Counted from the first letter of the stretch, positions 29,063 to 39,006 are shown. The stretch is 64,000 bases of DNA from Psychromonas sp. SA13A (GCF_011378715.1 NZ_WTKU01000001.1:558001-622000), one strand, 5' to 3'. Notes: generated by a model from the letters alone, not told the origin. Translations and numbers: made by a program.

Positions 29063-29833
29063 CTAAATAGTTGCATCAACCGGGCAGCCACTATGAAATC
29101 TAAAGTCTTCATCTGGCGAGGTAATTAACTGCCCTTCTAGCTGGCCAAAATATTCAATTCGATCACTAATATCTTTCCCCGCTATTTGCTCTGCTAATAC
29201 TAAATAATCTTGATAATGACGTGCTTCCGAACGAAGTAAAGAAACATAGAATTTATTTAAGATAGGGTCTAAGTGAGGTGCTATTTTAGCAAACCGCTCG
29301 CAGGATCTGGCTTCAATATATGCACTGCAGATAAGTTTATCAATCAGCATATTAGGTTCATGTGTTGTGACATGGCTTAATAACTCTTTGGCATAACGAC
29401 TTGAGCCAATAAAACCAAAAGTAATATCGCGTGCGTGCATTATCTCCACTACTTGATAGAAATGATGTAACTCTTCTTTGATCAACAAGATCATTTTATC
29501 AATTAAATCCTGTCCATAAGGCGTATTACCTTTTGCGACAATTTTTTTAGATAAACTATTGTTGGCTAATGCTTTCCAATCACCTTGTTTACGATATACA
29601 AAATCATTATAAGGGGTCAGCCAAGCCATCAGAGCATCACCGCTTTGTTTGTCTACCGCATAACGGCGAATCAATAACATCGCCGTCTGCGCAGCTTTTA
29701 ACTCGCAAATCATATGATCAATTAATAGCGCAGATTGATTCTCCACCAGTTTTGCTTTATCTATCCAAGCTTGTGGTGTCTGCGTATGAAGGAATTCTTT
29801 TATCGGCGCTAATAATTGTTCATCTACGTGCAT
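29063..29833 (-). CDS. miaE: tRNA-(ms2io6A)-hydroxylase MiaE
   Basis: A 256-residue di-iron monooxygenase that hydroxylates the isopentenyl side chain of ms2i6A at tRNA position 37. It has a ferritin-like four-helix pattern. Metal-ligand glutamates and histidines are visible in HMICELKAAQ, KEELHHFYQV near residue 118, YIEARSCERF near 170 and RSEARHYQDY near 198. MiaE is found in only part of the gammaproteobacteria. Its ATG follows the stop of the large helicase gene with no base between, so the two are co-translated. Whether the helicase has any functional link is unknown. Confidence 0.92.
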   Translation of the reverse strand: MHVDEQLLAPIKEFLHTQTPQAWIDKAKLVENQSALLIDHMICELKAAQTAMLLIRRYAVDKQSGDALMAWLTPYNDFVYRKQGDWKALANNSLSKKIVAKGNTPYGQDLIDKMILLIKEELHHFYQVVEIMHARDITFGFIGSSRYAKELLSHVTTHEPNMLIDKLICSAYIEARSCERFAKIAPHLDPILNKFYVSLLRSEARHYQDYLVLAEQIAGKDISDRIEYFGQLEGQLITSPDEDFRFHSGCPVDATI

Positions 29834-32800
29834 CTAATAACGCTCAAATAGTTTTAATAACGCATCGCTATTATCCGGCGCAAAGTTTTCTTCTTGCTCC
29901 TTACCGTACACACTATCAGCAAGCTTCTGCTTACGAGATTGCAACGCTAACACACGCTCCTCAACTGTTTGCTCACAAATCAGTTTATACACAAACACAG
30001 GCTTATCTTGGCCAATACGATATGCTCGGTCAGTGGCTTGGTTTTCTACCGCAGGGTTCCACCATGGGTCATAATGAATAACCGTATCAGCAGCGGTTAA
30101 GTTAAGGCCAACACCACCAGCTTTCAAGGAGATCAGGAAGACTGGCACATCACCACCTTGGAACTTCTCGATAATTTCACTACGGTTACGGGTTTGCCCT
30201 GTTAATTTAACAAAATCAATACCGGTTTCCTGCAAGGCTTCTTCAATCAAGCCTAACATTTGTGCAAATTGTGAGAAGATAAGAATACGTCTGCCCTCTT
30301 CTACCATTTCTGGCACAATTTCCATTAAGAAATCTAACTTAGCTGAACTTTTTATTTGCTGAGCATGCTCTAATTTTACTAAACGAGGATCACAACAAGC
30401 CTGACGTAATTTCAATAGTGCATCTAAAAATTCAATACGGCTTCTTGCCATACCTTTTTCACGCAGTAAATCACGTACTTTTGCTTCCATCGTGATACGA
30501 ATGCTTTCATACAGAGTACGTTGATCGTTTTGTAGTGCAATTGTATGAATGATTTCTGTTTTAGCAGGTAACTCTTTAGCCACCTCATCCTTGGTGCGTC
30601 GCAATAAGAAAGGTCTAGTTTTTTGAATTAACCATTGCTGAATTTGATGATTACCCTCACCTTCAATACCTTTACGGTATACTCGATTAAAGGTGCTGTA
30701 TGAACCTAAGAAACCAGGCATCAAGAAATCAAACAAAGACCATAATTCGCCAAGATGATTTTCCATTGGCGTACCCGTTAAACACAGGCGCTGTTTAGCA
30801 TCAATTTGTTTAATACTCTTAGTCATTTTAGCAAGTGGATTTTTAATGGTTTGCGCTTCATCCAAGATAAGATCAGAGAATGAAAATTCAGCAAACTCTT
30901 TAAAATCACGAGCAATCAGAGGATAAGTAGTGATCACTAAATCATAGTTATTTATATCTTTAAAGAATTGATGACGACTAACACCATGCAAGACTAATAC
31001 TTTCAAATCTGGAGTGAATTTAGTCGCTTCATTTAACCAGTTACCGACTAAGGAAGTAGGACAAATCACCATCGCAGGTAACGACAACAACTGTTGTTGT
31101 TTTTTGTATAATAAGTAAGCTAACGTTTGTACCGTTTTACCTAAGCCCATATCATCGGCTAACACACCAGAAAACCCATATTCATTCAAGAACATAAGCC
31201 AGTTTAAACCTTCCTTCTGGTAGTCTCGTAAGTCGGCAACTAGTCCCTGCGGAGCAGGTACGTCTTGAATGCCGCTAAAGTTAGCTAATTTTTTAGCCAA
31301 CGCTTGCACATGTTCACCACCAACCCAACGATTAATTTCAGGAAGTTGCGCTAATAACGCAGCCTGATTCTGAGGTAAATTTATTTTACTATCGTTAACT
31401 TCACCTAGCTCTTGCAAAATAGATAAAATAGGTTGAATAGATTCGCGTTTAACACGCAGTGGACGACCATTACCTTGCGCTAATAATATATCGTAATCAT
31501 TCTGCTGCCAGTCTTCGTTACTGCGCAACCACTCTAATAACAACGGTAATAGTTCAATACGCTTGCCTTCCACTTCAATGGAAACACCTAAGTCAAACCA
31601 GTTACCTTTTTCATCAATATCAATATCGATGCTATCAACTTGCTGACTTTGTAATGCTAAGTCCTTAGCAATATCAAACTGCCAGCCTAAGACTTCTAAG
31701 CGAGCTTTATGTGCTGTTAATAGTGATAACCACTGAAACTCTTGAGAGCCTCCTAATTCAGGTGGCAAAATACCTTGGGTATCCTTACTAACCGCATATT
31801 TAGGGTCATACATATACACATCAAGCAAACATAATTCATTAAATTCATTTAAAGCAGCTAACTCTGCGTCAATATCTCTTGTAACACTGACAATTTGCCC
31901 TTTGTGCATATATTGATTACGTTGTTTATCTTCTAAGATGCTTGGTGTTAATAACAATACGCCATATTTAAAATACAAACGCCCTAAAAATAGACTTTGT
32001 CCTTTAATCTGTTGTACATCTAATTTAAAGATAACCTGTAAGGTCTCATCAATATGCTGAATGTCGTAATGCTGCGGGTTAGGCAATACATCTTGTGCAA
32101 AACCCAGTGATACTTCTTGAGTAAAGTGCGCACACTGTTCTTCACCTAATGGTGGAGTTTGTAACAGGGAAAGTAACCAATCACGATTAAAGTGGGTATC
32201 AAGCAGGCCAAATTGGTGACTATCAAGGTCATAAAAATAAGGTTTAGGTGTTGGGATCAACAGCCAGTTTTCACTACCTTCAAGGTTGACCATTAACTGT
32301 TTCAAGCCATCTTCTACCGATAACCATTCCAGCGTTACCTGACGAGAAGCTGATAATGTTATTTTTTGGTCAAGGTGCTCCCAGAAGCATCGACCAGTTT
32401 CTAATATTTTTTGTAAAGCCAATAAGTCGAGCTCAGTTTTGATATAGGTTTTACCTAACTTAGTCGCTCGTCCTTCTTTAGTGAGTAATAAACGTAAGAT
32501 TTCAACATCTTCATCCTCTACCCATTTAAAGCTTTCCATCCAGCTTTCGTTGTCAGCAACAGACACTAAGTCTTTTTCACTAAAAACATGAGAATTTTCA
32601 CTTTTCAAAAAACGCACGCTGCCATATTCAACTTTGATATAACGGTGTTCATGATTGAGGACTTTTTTATCAAACGAAAAGCGGAAGTATCCTTGATAAG
32701 CAGAGGCACGTACTTTTTCTGGTTGCCCTACTTTACCGTTTAACATTTCATACCAAGTTTGATAGCTGTTTTCGATATTATAATTCGGCGTATCTGCTTG

Positions 32801-33076
32801 GTAAGCTAACAGTAAAGCAACAGCATGCTTACAATTCCACCCAACTGGGCAAGAACAAGTGCTGTGAATAATATAACCGCCTTTATTAGACGGTTTAATG
32901 GATGCTTTAGTCTTATAAGGCGTGTCATTGGTCCCTTTGACCAATCCAACAAGTGAATTACTCGATTCATCGTAATTGCACGCTAATACACGACTTTCTT
33001 TAAAATAGAGGGTACCTCGGTCAATAATATTACGACCAAAACTTGTTGATATATCTTGCTGAGTCACTTTAGGCAT
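29834..33076 (-). CDS. SNF2-family DEAD/DEAH-box helicase with SWIM zinc finger
   Basis: A 1080-residue ATPase of the Swi2/Snf2 (HepA-like) superfamily. A SWIM zinc finger CSCPVGWNCKHAV lies near residues 74-86. A long region of about 500 residues without clear motifs follows. Then come helicase motif I DDMGLGKTVQT near 647-657, motif II LILDEAQTIKN near 745-755, motif III CLTGTPMENHLGELWS, and the C-terminal lobe with IFSQFAQML, KAGGVGLNLTAAD and DRAYRIGQ. Such proteins move along duplex DNA rather than unwinding it. Proposed roles include nucleoprotein remodelling. No restriction or phage-defence partner genes adjoin it; miaE follows directly. The function of this subfamily is not established. 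Confidence 0.88.
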   Translation of the reverse strand: MPKVTQQDISTSFGRNIIDRGTLYFKESRVLACNYDESSNSLVGLVKGTNDTPYKTKASIKPSNKGGYIIHSTCSCPVGWNCKHAVALLLAYQADTPNYNIENSYQTWYEMLNGKVGQPEKVRASAYQGYFRFSFDKKVLNHEHRYIKVEYGSVRFLKSENSHVFSEKDLVSVADNESWMESFKWVEDEDVEILRLLLTKEGRATKLGKTYIKTELDLLALQKILETGRCFWEHLDQKITLSASRQVTLEWLSVEDGLKQLMVNLEGSENWLLIPTPKPYFYDLDSHQFGLLDTHFNRDWLLSLLQTPPLGEEQCAHFTQEVSLGFAQDVLPNPQHYDIQHIDETLQVIFKLDVQQIKGQSLFLGRLYFKYGVLLLTPSILEDKQRNQYMHKGQIVSVTRDIDAELAALNEFNELCLLDVYMYDPKYAVSKDTQGILPPELGGSQEFQWLSLLTAHKARLEVLGWQFDIAKDLALQSQQVDSIDIDIDEKGNWFDLGVSIEVEGKRIELLPLLLEWLRSNEDWQQNDYDILLAQGNGRPLRVKRESIQPILSILQELGEVNDSKINLPQNQAALLAQLPEINRWVGGEHVQALAKKLANFSGIQDVPAPQGLVADLRDYQKEGLNWLMFLNEYGFSGVLADDMGLGKTVQTLAYLLYKKQQQLLSLPAMVICPTSLVGNWLNEATKFTPDLKVLVLHGVSRHQFFKDINNYDLVITTYPLIARDFKEFAEFSFSDLILDEAQTIKNPLAKMTKSIKQIDAKQRLCLTGTPMENHLGELWSLFDFLMPGFLGSYSTFNRVYRKGIEGEGNHQIQQWLIQKTRPFLLRRTKDEVAKELPAKTEIIHTIALQNDQRTLYESIRITMEAKVRDLLREKGMARSRIEFLDALLKLRQACCDPRLVKLEHAQQIKSSAKLDFLMEIVPEMVEEGRRILIFSQFAQMLGLIEEALQETGIDFVKLTGQTRNRSEIIEKFQGGDVPVFLISLKAGGVGLNLTAADTVIHYDPWWNPAVENQATDRAYRIGQDKPVFVYKLICEQTVEERVLALQSRKQKLADSVYGKEQEENFAPDNSDALLKLFERY

Positions 33077-33286
33077 CGGAAAAAACCATCTAAAAAACGG
33101 ATCGTTAATGATAAAGAGATAGTGGGCAGAAATAAAGGACTAATAATGAAATTACATAATTCCTGCGATTAACACCTTCATTTATTTACTAAAAAACACA
33201 ATTATAGTAGGTTATACAAAAATATTTATTTATCATCAATATTAACTAAACTAGATCATTATATAATCATAAGAGATAAAAATTAA

Positions 33287-34180
33287 TTGATAAAAAATAA
33301 AGCCCTCAATCCACTGTATTTTTTTGTTATCGCATATATAGCCTTACAAGCGTGGATGTTTCCTACTGTTTATAAAATAGACTTTTATGACATATTCTTT
33401 AAATCTGTTATTGCTATTACGCTATTCTTATTATTGATTCAATTAAATAAAGTTAAGCATAATCGTGACGTACACAAATACTTAATGAGCGGATTTTTCT
33501 TTCTTTTTGTGACTCTACTAACAACAACCCTCGATGAAATATTTACTCAACCTTGGTTGTTAAAAGTCTTATTCAAAGATATAGCACAAATGATCGGCTT
33601 TATATTAGTGTCTATAGGTATTAACACTTGGATAATACAAAATAGCGATCAAAGCTCTAAATTAAAACAGTTATCAGAGACTGACGAATTAACCAACTTA
33701 TACACGCGACGCCATTTTAATGAGCTACTCTCTAATGTACTTGTTACCCAACGTGTAGAAAAAGAATCCTTCTCTATTTTATTAATTAATATCGACAATT
33801 TTAAACTTATTAATGAACAACATACCCAGACAGGGGGTGATGTAGTCCTCAAAAAGCTTGCTAATAAGCTGACCGACTGTATCCGTAAAACCGATACCGT
33901 TGCGCGCTGGGGCGGAGAGGAGTTTATTATATTATTAAACAACAGTAATGACGTCATTGCTAAGCAAGTCGCTGAGATGATCCGTGCTAAAAGTGAGTTA
34001 TTATGTGTTGAATATAACAAAGACATTATTAATATCACTGTCAGTATTGGTGTAGCAACTTACCAAAATGAAGTGAAAAGCAGTGCATTAATTAACCGAG
34101 TAGAGCAATGTTTATCAGAAGCGAAAAAAAGCGGGAAAAACAAAGTATTAGTGAGCTGTAATAAGATACAAAGTGCATAG
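33287..34180 (+). CDS. Membrane diguanylate cyclase (GGDEF)
   Basis: A 297-residue protein with four membrane segments in the first 115 residues and a C-terminal GGDEF domain (about 125-290). It should make cyclic di-GMP from two GTP. DELTNLYTRRHFNE near residue 130 is the usual entry motif. The active-site loop reads RWGGEEF. An inhibitory I-site RKTD stands exactly five residues before it, so product feedback inhibition is expected. The start is a TTG with AAGAGAT about nine bases ahead. There is no ATG in a better place. It is a single-gene unit divergent from the SNF2 helicase. The sensory input through the membrane part is unknown. Confidence 0.9.
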   Translation: MIKNKALNPLYFFVIAYIALQAWMFPTVYKIDFYDIFFKSVIAITLFLLLIQLNKVKHNRDVHKYLMSGFFFLFVTLLTTTLDEIFTQPWLLKVLFKDIAQMIGFILVSIGINTWIIQNSDQSSKLKQLSETDELTNLYTRRHFNELLSNVLVTQRVEKESFSILLINIDNFKLINEQHTQTGGDVVLKKLANKLTDCIRKTDTVARWGGEEFIILLNNSNDVIAKQVAEMIRAKSELLCVEYNKDIINITVSIGVATYQNEVKSSALINRVEQCLSEAKKSGKNKVLVSCNKIQSA

Positions 34181-34248
34181 TTTTTAATAGCCATGACTCA
34201 ATTAAATATGCATCTTCAAATTAGCATTAAGTAGCTTATTTTGTTAAT

Positions 34249-34290
34249 GCGTTTACATTTTAAAACATCACAGCTATAAAATATAAACGC
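34249..34290. repeat. Inverted repeat downstream of the diguanylate cyclase gene
   Basis: Fourteen-base arms with one mismatch (GCGTTTACATTTTA and TAAAATATAAACGC) flank a 14-base loop between two converging genes. No T run follows on either strand, so it is a weak candidate for a terminator. Confidence 0.4.
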
Positions 34291-34330
34291 TAAACATAGC
34301 TATAAATAAGTTATAAATAATTATAGATAA

Positions 34331-35347
34331 TTATGTTTTGTATCCATTAGGGTTATTTGACTGCCAACGCCAAGTATCTTGCATCATCTCATCTAAGCCA
34401 CGTTCAGCTTGCCAGTTTAACTCTGCTAATGCTTTTTCAGGCGCAGCATAACAGGCTGCAATATCGCCTTCACGACGTGGTGAAACATTGTATGGAATAG
34501 TCTTACCGCTAGCTGCTTCAAACGCGTTGATCATATCAAATACAGAATAGCCATTGCCAGTACCTAGATTATAAATGAATGCACCTGTGTCACTTTGTAT
34601 CCGATGCAATGCTTTTAAGTGCCCCAACGCTAAGTCTACAACATGAATATAATCACGAACACCTGTCCCATCCAGCGTGTCATAATCATCACCAAATACA
34701 GCCAAGGCTTTCAGTTTCCCTACCCCAACCTGTGAAATATAAGGTAATAGATTGTTTGGGATTCCATTCGGATCTTCACCTATTAAACCAGATAGGTGAG
34801 CACCAACAGGATTAAAGTAACGTAAAATAACAAACGCCCAGCGAGGATCTGATTTGGCAACGTCTGCTAATACCATTTCAACCATTAACTTTGACGTACC
34901 GTATGGATTAGTTGTTCCACCCACTCGAAAGTCTTCTCTGATCGGTAAAGAAGCAGGATCACCATAAACGGTTGCTGAAGAGCTAAACACTAATTTAAAT
35001 ACACCTGCATCCTTCATTGCGTCTAATAAAGTCAAAGTACCCTGTACATTAGTTTGATAATAAGAAATAGGTTTTGCGACTGACTCCCCTACTGCTTTCA
35101 AGCCTGCGAAATGAATAACAGAATCAATTGTATGTTGACGGAATACATCATCCAAAAAATCTTTATCTAAGATATCCCCTTGATAAAATACAGGTACCTT
35201 ACCTGTAATTTTTTCAACTCGATTCAATGATTCTTGCGAAGAATTACATAAGTTATCTACAATAATAACTTGTTGATCTTTCTCTAACAGCTCAACCACG
35301 GTATGTGAGCCAATATAACCTGCACCGCCGGTCACTAAAATTGTCAT
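34331..35347 (-). CDS. galE: UDP-glucose 4-epimerase
   Basis: A 338-residue short-chain dehydrogenase-type enzyme that interconverts UDP-glucose and UDP-galactose with tightly bound NAD. The cofactor motif [12 protein letters not shown] lies at residues 5-16. Catalytic Ser/Tyr/Lys lie in SSSATVYG near 122-129 and [10 protein letters not shown] near 148-157. RYFNPVGAH and [14 protein letters not shown] are further family blocks. Length equals that of E. coli GalE (338). No other gal gene is nearby, so it probably serves surface polysaccharide synthesis. A small hairpin (GCTTTAT-CAGC-ATAAAGC at 35409-35426) lies in its leader. Confidence 0.96.
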   Translation of the reverse strand: MTILVTGGAGYIGSHTVVELLEKDQQVIIVDNLCNSSQESLNRVEKITGKVPVFYQGDILDKDFLDDVFRQHTIDSVIHFAGLKAVGESVAKPISYYQTNVQGTLTLLDAMKDAGVFKLVFSSSATVYGDPASLPIREDFRVGGTTNPYGTSKLMVEMVLADVAKSDPRWAFVILRYFNPVGAHLSGLIGEDPNGIPNNLLPYISQVGVGKLKALAVFGDDYDTLDGTGVRDYIHVVDLALGHLKALHRIQSDTGAFIYNLGTGNGYSVFDMINAFEAASGKTIPYNVSPRREGDIAACYAAPEKALAELNWQAERGLDEMMQDTWRWQSNNPNGYKT

Positions 35348-35452
35348 AAACTACCTACTACTAAAGTCATTAAAAATAAAACGAAAGGGGTTAATCTGAT
35401 TTCAAGGTGCTTTATCAGCATAAAGCTACCTGTTAACTTTACCATCTTGAAT

Positions 35453-35500
35453 GATAAAAGGTATAAATCGTAACACCCTTGTTACAATTTATACCTTATC
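35453..35500 (-). terminator. Long hairpin after comEA, probable terminator
   Basis: Arms of 20 and 22 bases (GATAA...GTAAC) pair with one mismatch and a two-base bulge around a six-base loop. On the minus strand the stem ends ACCTTTTATC. It lies 37 bases after the comEA stop and about 105 bases upstream of galE. Confidence 0.6.
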
Positions 35501-35536
35501 GATGAGTGATAAATAGAGGAGTTATTAATTGAGGAT

Positions 35537-35938
35537 CTATAGACTTAGATAAGGAATAACTTTTTTTAATGTTGCTACACCAATACCTTTAACATTGACT
35601 AAATCTTTTAAATTAGTGAAATCTCCATTTTTTTTACGGTAATCAACAATGGCTTGTGCTGTTTTATCACCTACTCCATTAAGCGTTGTTAATTGTTCAA
35701 CACTGGCACTATTAAGATCTATTTTTGATATCTTACCAACAGCAGCAGTGGTTGAAGTTACTTTTTTCTTTTCACTAGCAACCGTTGTTTTTGCTTTTTG
35801 AGTTACTGCACTACTCTTATCAAGACTAGATGACACCTTACTATTAAGATCGGCAGCTAACACAGATTGAAAACTGGCCGGTAATAAAAACAATGATGCA
35901 GCAAGAAGTAAACCACGCGTATATTTTTTCTTCATCAT
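35537..35938 (-). CDS. ComEA-like helix-hairpin-helix DNA-binding protein
   Basis: A 133-residue exported protein. The signal peptide ends near SVLAA (about residue 29). A Ser/Thr/Lys-rich linker follows, then two helix-hairpin-helix motifs at about 70-130: DLNSASVEQLTTLNGVGDKTA and LKDLVNVKGIGVATLKKV. In Vibrio, the periplasmic ComEA ratchets incoming DNA during natural transformation. Together with the pilMNOPQ operon in the window, this suggests a possible competence apparatus, although the other com genes are not visible. Two adjacent ATG codons are possible. AAGGA lies before them, and the second gives better spacing. Confidence 0.87.
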   Translation of the reverse strand: MMKKKYTRGLLLAASLFLLPASFQSVLAADLNSKVSSSLDKSSAVTQKAKTTVASEKKKVTSTTAAVGKISKIDLNSASVEQLTTLNGVGDKTAQAIVDYRKKNGDFTNLKDLVNVKGIGVATLKKVIPYLSL

Positions 35939-36098
35939 ATTATCCTTTTTTTATTAGGGGTATCATTCAATTTAGCTTGTTCTGTCATTAAATCAATAAA
36001 AAATCACAAAATAAACTAACAAAAAATCCTTACTTAATTCATTCGATCCAGTCTGTTATATCCGTTATGCTAAAAGCTTGGATTTTAGAGGACTTATT

Positions 36099-36935
36099 AT
36101 GATTGAGTTACACCGTTTTGAGCATTTACGCATTGCGCAGGCATTTTCTGATTTTTTAAGCAGCCAAAATATTACGAATATTATTGAACAAAGTGAATTC
36201 CAATATCCAATAATGATTAAAAATGAAAATCAATTAGCACAAGCAAAACTTGAACTTGCATTATTTTTGGATAACCCAAATCAAAGCAAATACTTATCAG
36301 CAAGTTGGAAAACCGGTAAAACCGAACCCGCATCATCACAGTTAGCTTATGCCAATGCTAGCTTGTTATCCAACTTCAAAAGTCATGGTGGACTATTCAC
36401 TCATGGTATTTTTATAACCTGTATAATTATCTATGCGCTTACTGCGTTTAATGTTTTTAATCCAATGAACTCTCTTTTTGCCTTCTTCAGACAACAGCCT
36501 TTTGACTATATTGAAAGCTGGCGATTTATTACCCCAGCTTTTTTACACTTCAGTCTATTGCACATAGTGTTCAATTTATTATGGTGGTGGCAACTCGCTG
36601 GCTTAATAGAAAAACAACAGGGTAAACAACGTTTAATTTTATTATTTTTGTTTTCAGCCATTGCATCAAATTTGGCTCAATTCTTTTTAGTTGGACCTTA
36701 CTTTGGAGGCTTAAGTGGTGTGGTTTATGGGCTAGTAGGTTACTGTTGGTTAACTGGACAATTAAACAAACAAAGTCAGGTACATTTACCAAACAGTATG
36801 TTTGTTTTTTTAATAGGCTGGTTAATCTTAGGCTTTGTGGACTTATTACCCGCTAATGTTGCAAATTATGCACACTTAATAGGTCTATTCGCAGGACTTA
36901 TATTGGCCGCTGTTTGTCATAAACTAAAACTATAA
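36099..36935 (+). CDS. glpG: Rhomboid intramembrane serine protease GlpG
   Basis: A 278-residue membrane protease. The N-terminal cytoplasmic domain, about residues 1-75, is typical of GlpG. Six membrane helices follow. The catalytic serine lies in GGLSGVVYGLVGY near residue 208 and the catalytic histidine in NYAHLIGLFAGL near 260. A histidine in FLHFSLLHIVFNLLWWW also matches the family. I chose the ATG at 36099, because AGAGGA lies 6-7 bases before it and E. coli GlpG has 276 residues. The upstream TTG at 36078 has no such site. The usual glpE and glpR partners are absent. Confidence 0.94.
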   Translation: MIELHRFEHLRIAQAFSDFLSSQNITNIIEQSEFQYPIMIKNENQLAQAKLELALFLDNPNQSKYLSASWKTGKTEPASSQLAYANASLLSNFKSHGGLFTHGIFITCIIIYALTAFNVFNPMNSLFAFFRQQPFDYIESWRFITPAFLHFSLLHIVFNLLWWWQLAGLIEKQQGKQRLILLFLFSAIASNLAQFFLVGPYFGGLSGVVYGLVGYCWLTGQLNKQSQVHLPNSMFVFLIGWLILGFVDLLPANVANYAHLIGLFAGLILAAVCHKLKL

Positions 36936-36973
36936 ACACACGGCTAAAGGAAATGTTAGATTAGACAGTGAAT

Positions 36974-37390
36974 TTATTGATCTAAATATTTAGTAAAGAG
37001 TAGGTTTTCAACGGGTCTTGTACCAATAAATTCAAACAACACATCGTTTACCTCTGTTAAACAACGTTGTCTGATCGCGTCACGTTCGGTATTAGATTTT
37101 ATTTGGCTTTCATTTTGTTCGCCAAAAATAGTAATAATGCGATCCCGAATTAATGGTGCATTCATTTCTACCTGCTCATAAGCGCTGCTCGATTTAACCA
37201 TCAAATCAACACGTAAGCGTACGTAACCTAAACGTTTTCCGGGTTTAATATAATTAGTAATAATATCTGGGCTTAATGCAAAATATTGGTAATCAGGAGC
37301 TTGCTGCCCTTCTTCCTCTTCAGCAACTACAGAGGTAAGCGGTGAAAGTAGTGCAAAATAAAGCACACAAAAAAACACTTTTTTAAGCAT
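36974..37390 (-). CDS. FliL-like exported protein
   Basis: A 138-residue protein with a signal sequence or membrane anchor (LKKVFFCVLYFALLSPLTSVVA). The periplasmic domain resembles flagellar basal-body protein FliL: FALSPDIITNYIKPGKRLGYVRLRVDLMV, an acidic EMNAPLIRDRIITIFGEQ, and RDAIRQRCLTEVNDVL. I preferred the ATG at 37390 because AAGGAA precedes it at ideal spacing. An in-frame TTG at 37405 has none. No flagellar genes adjoin it. FliL-like genes beside ubiCA occur in related marine bacteria as I recall, but a flagellar role for this copy is not proven. Confidence 0.75.
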   Translation of the reverse strand: MLKKVFFCVLYFALLSPLTSVVAEEEEGQQAPDYQYFALSPDIITNYIKPGKRLGYVRLRVDLMVKSSSAYEQVEMNAPLIRDRIITIFGEQNESQIKSNTERDAIRQRCLTEVNDVLFEFIGTRPVENLLFTKYLDQ

Positions 37391-37506
37391 AGTTAATTCC
37401 TTCAAGGAAAGATGTTAATATTTTTGAGTGGTATAATAGCTCAATACTAAAGTGTTTGCTTGATGTGGGCAGATAAAATAACTGGTTTTTTAAATTAAAG
37501 GTTTGT

Positions 37507-38064
37507 ATGTTTAATCAAATGCTTAACATTGCGTCATCAACTCAATGGCAAGAAAATAGTAAATCGAAAAATTGCACTAACTACATTCTGTCATGGTTAT
37601 TAGATGAAGCATCTTTGACTAAAAAACTTGAACAAAAATGCCAAAATTTTTCGGTAGAAGTTAAGCAACAGCTTAATACGAATGCAGAGCAAGCAACACT
37701 TTCCCCACATTTCCCCGCGCCAGAACAAGTCTTAGTACGTGAGGTACTTTTATATTGTGATGGTATTCCTAATGTGTTCGCTCAAACTGAAATCCCTTAC
37801 AGTACACTCTCTAACAAACAACAAAACTTAGCGAATATTGGCTCTGAATCCTTAGGAAGAATTCTATTTCAAGACAAAACTCTGCAGCGTAGTAATATTG
37901 AAATTGCTGAGTTTACAGTCGGTTCTCCATTACATCTGTATAGTGCTTCACTACAACAGCCATGCGAACATTCATTATGGGCAAGACGATCTATTTTTTA
38001 TATAGAAAATAAACCTTTATTAGTCAGCGAAGTGTTTTTACCTGCTTCAGGAATTTACCAATGA
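37507..38064 (+). CDS. ubiC: Chorismate pyruvate-lyase UbiC
   Basis: A 185-residue cytoplasmic enzyme that removes pyruvate from chorismate to give 4-hydroxybenzoate, the first step of ubiquinone synthesis. Characteristic pieces are a Trp/Leu-rich start, [23 protein letters not shown] near residues 76-98, and [22 protein letters not shown] near the C-terminus, with the catalytic Arg and Glu. Its last codons overlap ubiA by four bases (ATGA). The two consecutive pathway steps form an operon as in E. coli. Confidence 0.92.
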   Translation: MFNQMLNIASSTQWQENSKSKNCTNYILSWLLDEASLTKKLEQKCQNFSVEVKQQLNTNAEQATLSPHFPAPEQVLVREVLLYCDGIPNVFAQTEIPYSTLSNKQQNLANIGSESLGRILFQDKTLQRSNIEIAEFTVGSPLHLYSASLQQPCEHSLWARRSIFYIENKPLLVSEVFLPASGIYQ

Positions 38065-38933
38065 TCATTTATTTAGACGCCACTAAACGGCAAGCTTTTT
38101 TGGAGTTAATGCGTGTTGATAAACCGATCGGCACCTTACTTCTGTTGTGGCCTACTTTATGGGCATTATGGATAGCGGCACAAGGTTTCCCTGATATCGA
38201 TGTCTTGATTGTCTTTTGTCTGGGTGTGTTTTTTATGCGTAGTGCAGGTTGTGTGATTAATGACTTCGCCGATAGAAAAGTGGATGGATTTGTTAATCGA
38301 ACTAAAAATCGGCCATTACCCTCAGGAAGAGCCACCAGCAAAGAAGCCGTGTATTTATTTTTATTTTTATCTTTATGCTCTTTTTTATTGGTATTAACGC
38401 AAAATAACCTGACCATTCAATTGTCTGTTATAGGGCTGTTCCTAGCGTTTGTTTATCCCTTTATGAAACGATTTACCCATTTACCACAGTTTGTTTTAGG
38501 TATTGCTTTTAGTTGGTCAATTCCAATGGCCTACGCAGCACAAGCTAATATACTATCGAGTAGTGTCTGGTTATTATTTATTGCTAATATTACATGGACT
38601 ATCGCTTATGACACTATGTACGGCATGGTTGATAAAGAAGATGATCTTAAAATTGGGATAAAATCTACCGCTATCTTATTTGGGAAATATGACAAGTTAA
38701 TTATTGCTCTATTACAATTTATAACCTTAGTTTTGTTAGTGATTGTCGGTCTCATTGAGAATTTAAATTGGCTTTATTATGGTGCTTTAGCAGTGGCAGG
38801 TTTACTCTTTTTACAGCAACAAAAAAGTATTAAAAGTCGCGACGAAAAAGCCTGTTTTAAAGCTTTTCTAGATAATAACTATGTGGGTTTAGTGATATTT
38901 ATCGGTTTTATCCTAACTTACTTATACCCGTAA
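38061..38933 (+). CDS. ubiA: 4-hydroxybenzoate octaprenyltransferase UbiA
   Basis: A 290-residue polytopic inner-membrane prenyltransferase that attaches the polyprenyl chain to 4-hydroxybenzoate. Both aspartate-rich motifs are visible: [21 protein letters not shown] near residues 67-87 and [20 protein letters not shown] near 191-210. [20 protein letters not shown] near 18-37 opens the first helix as in all UbiA proteins. The ATG overlaps the ubiC stop. Length equals that of E. coli UbiA (290). Confidence 0.96.
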   Translation: MIIYLDATKRQAFLELMRVDKPIGTLLLLWPTLWALWIAAQGFPDIDVLIVFCLGVFFMRSAGCVINDFADRKVDGFVNRTKNRPLPSGRATSKEAVYLFLFLSLCSFLLVLTQNNLTIQLSVIGLFLAFVYPFMKRFTHLPQFVLGIAFSWSIPMAYAAQANILSSSVWLLFIANITWTIAYDTMYGMVDKEDDLKIGIKSTAILFGKYDKLIIALLQFITLVLLVIVGLIENLNWLYYGALAVAGLLFLQQQKSIKSRDEKACFKAFLDNNYVGLVIFIGFILTYLYP

Positions 38934-38977
38934 ATCAGCAAAGCTAAATGGTTAAAGATTATCTCAGCTACTCCCCA

Positions 38978-39006
38978 CAAAAAAACGGTTAGTTTTCACT
39001 AACCGT
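38978..39006 (-). terminator. Rho-independent terminator after the flavoprotein reductase gene
   Basis: A nine-base perfect stem ACGGTTAGT / ACTAACCGT has a TTTC loop. On the minus strand it is followed by six T residues, so it mainly ends the leftward transcript. The ubiCA transcript from the other side may also stop here. Confidence 0.82.

Noticed and set aside
29063-33076. SNF2 helicase and miaE as a phage-defence island
   Set aside because: No nuclease, methylase or phospholipase partners and no mobile-element signs were found. The neighbours are ordinary metabolic genes.
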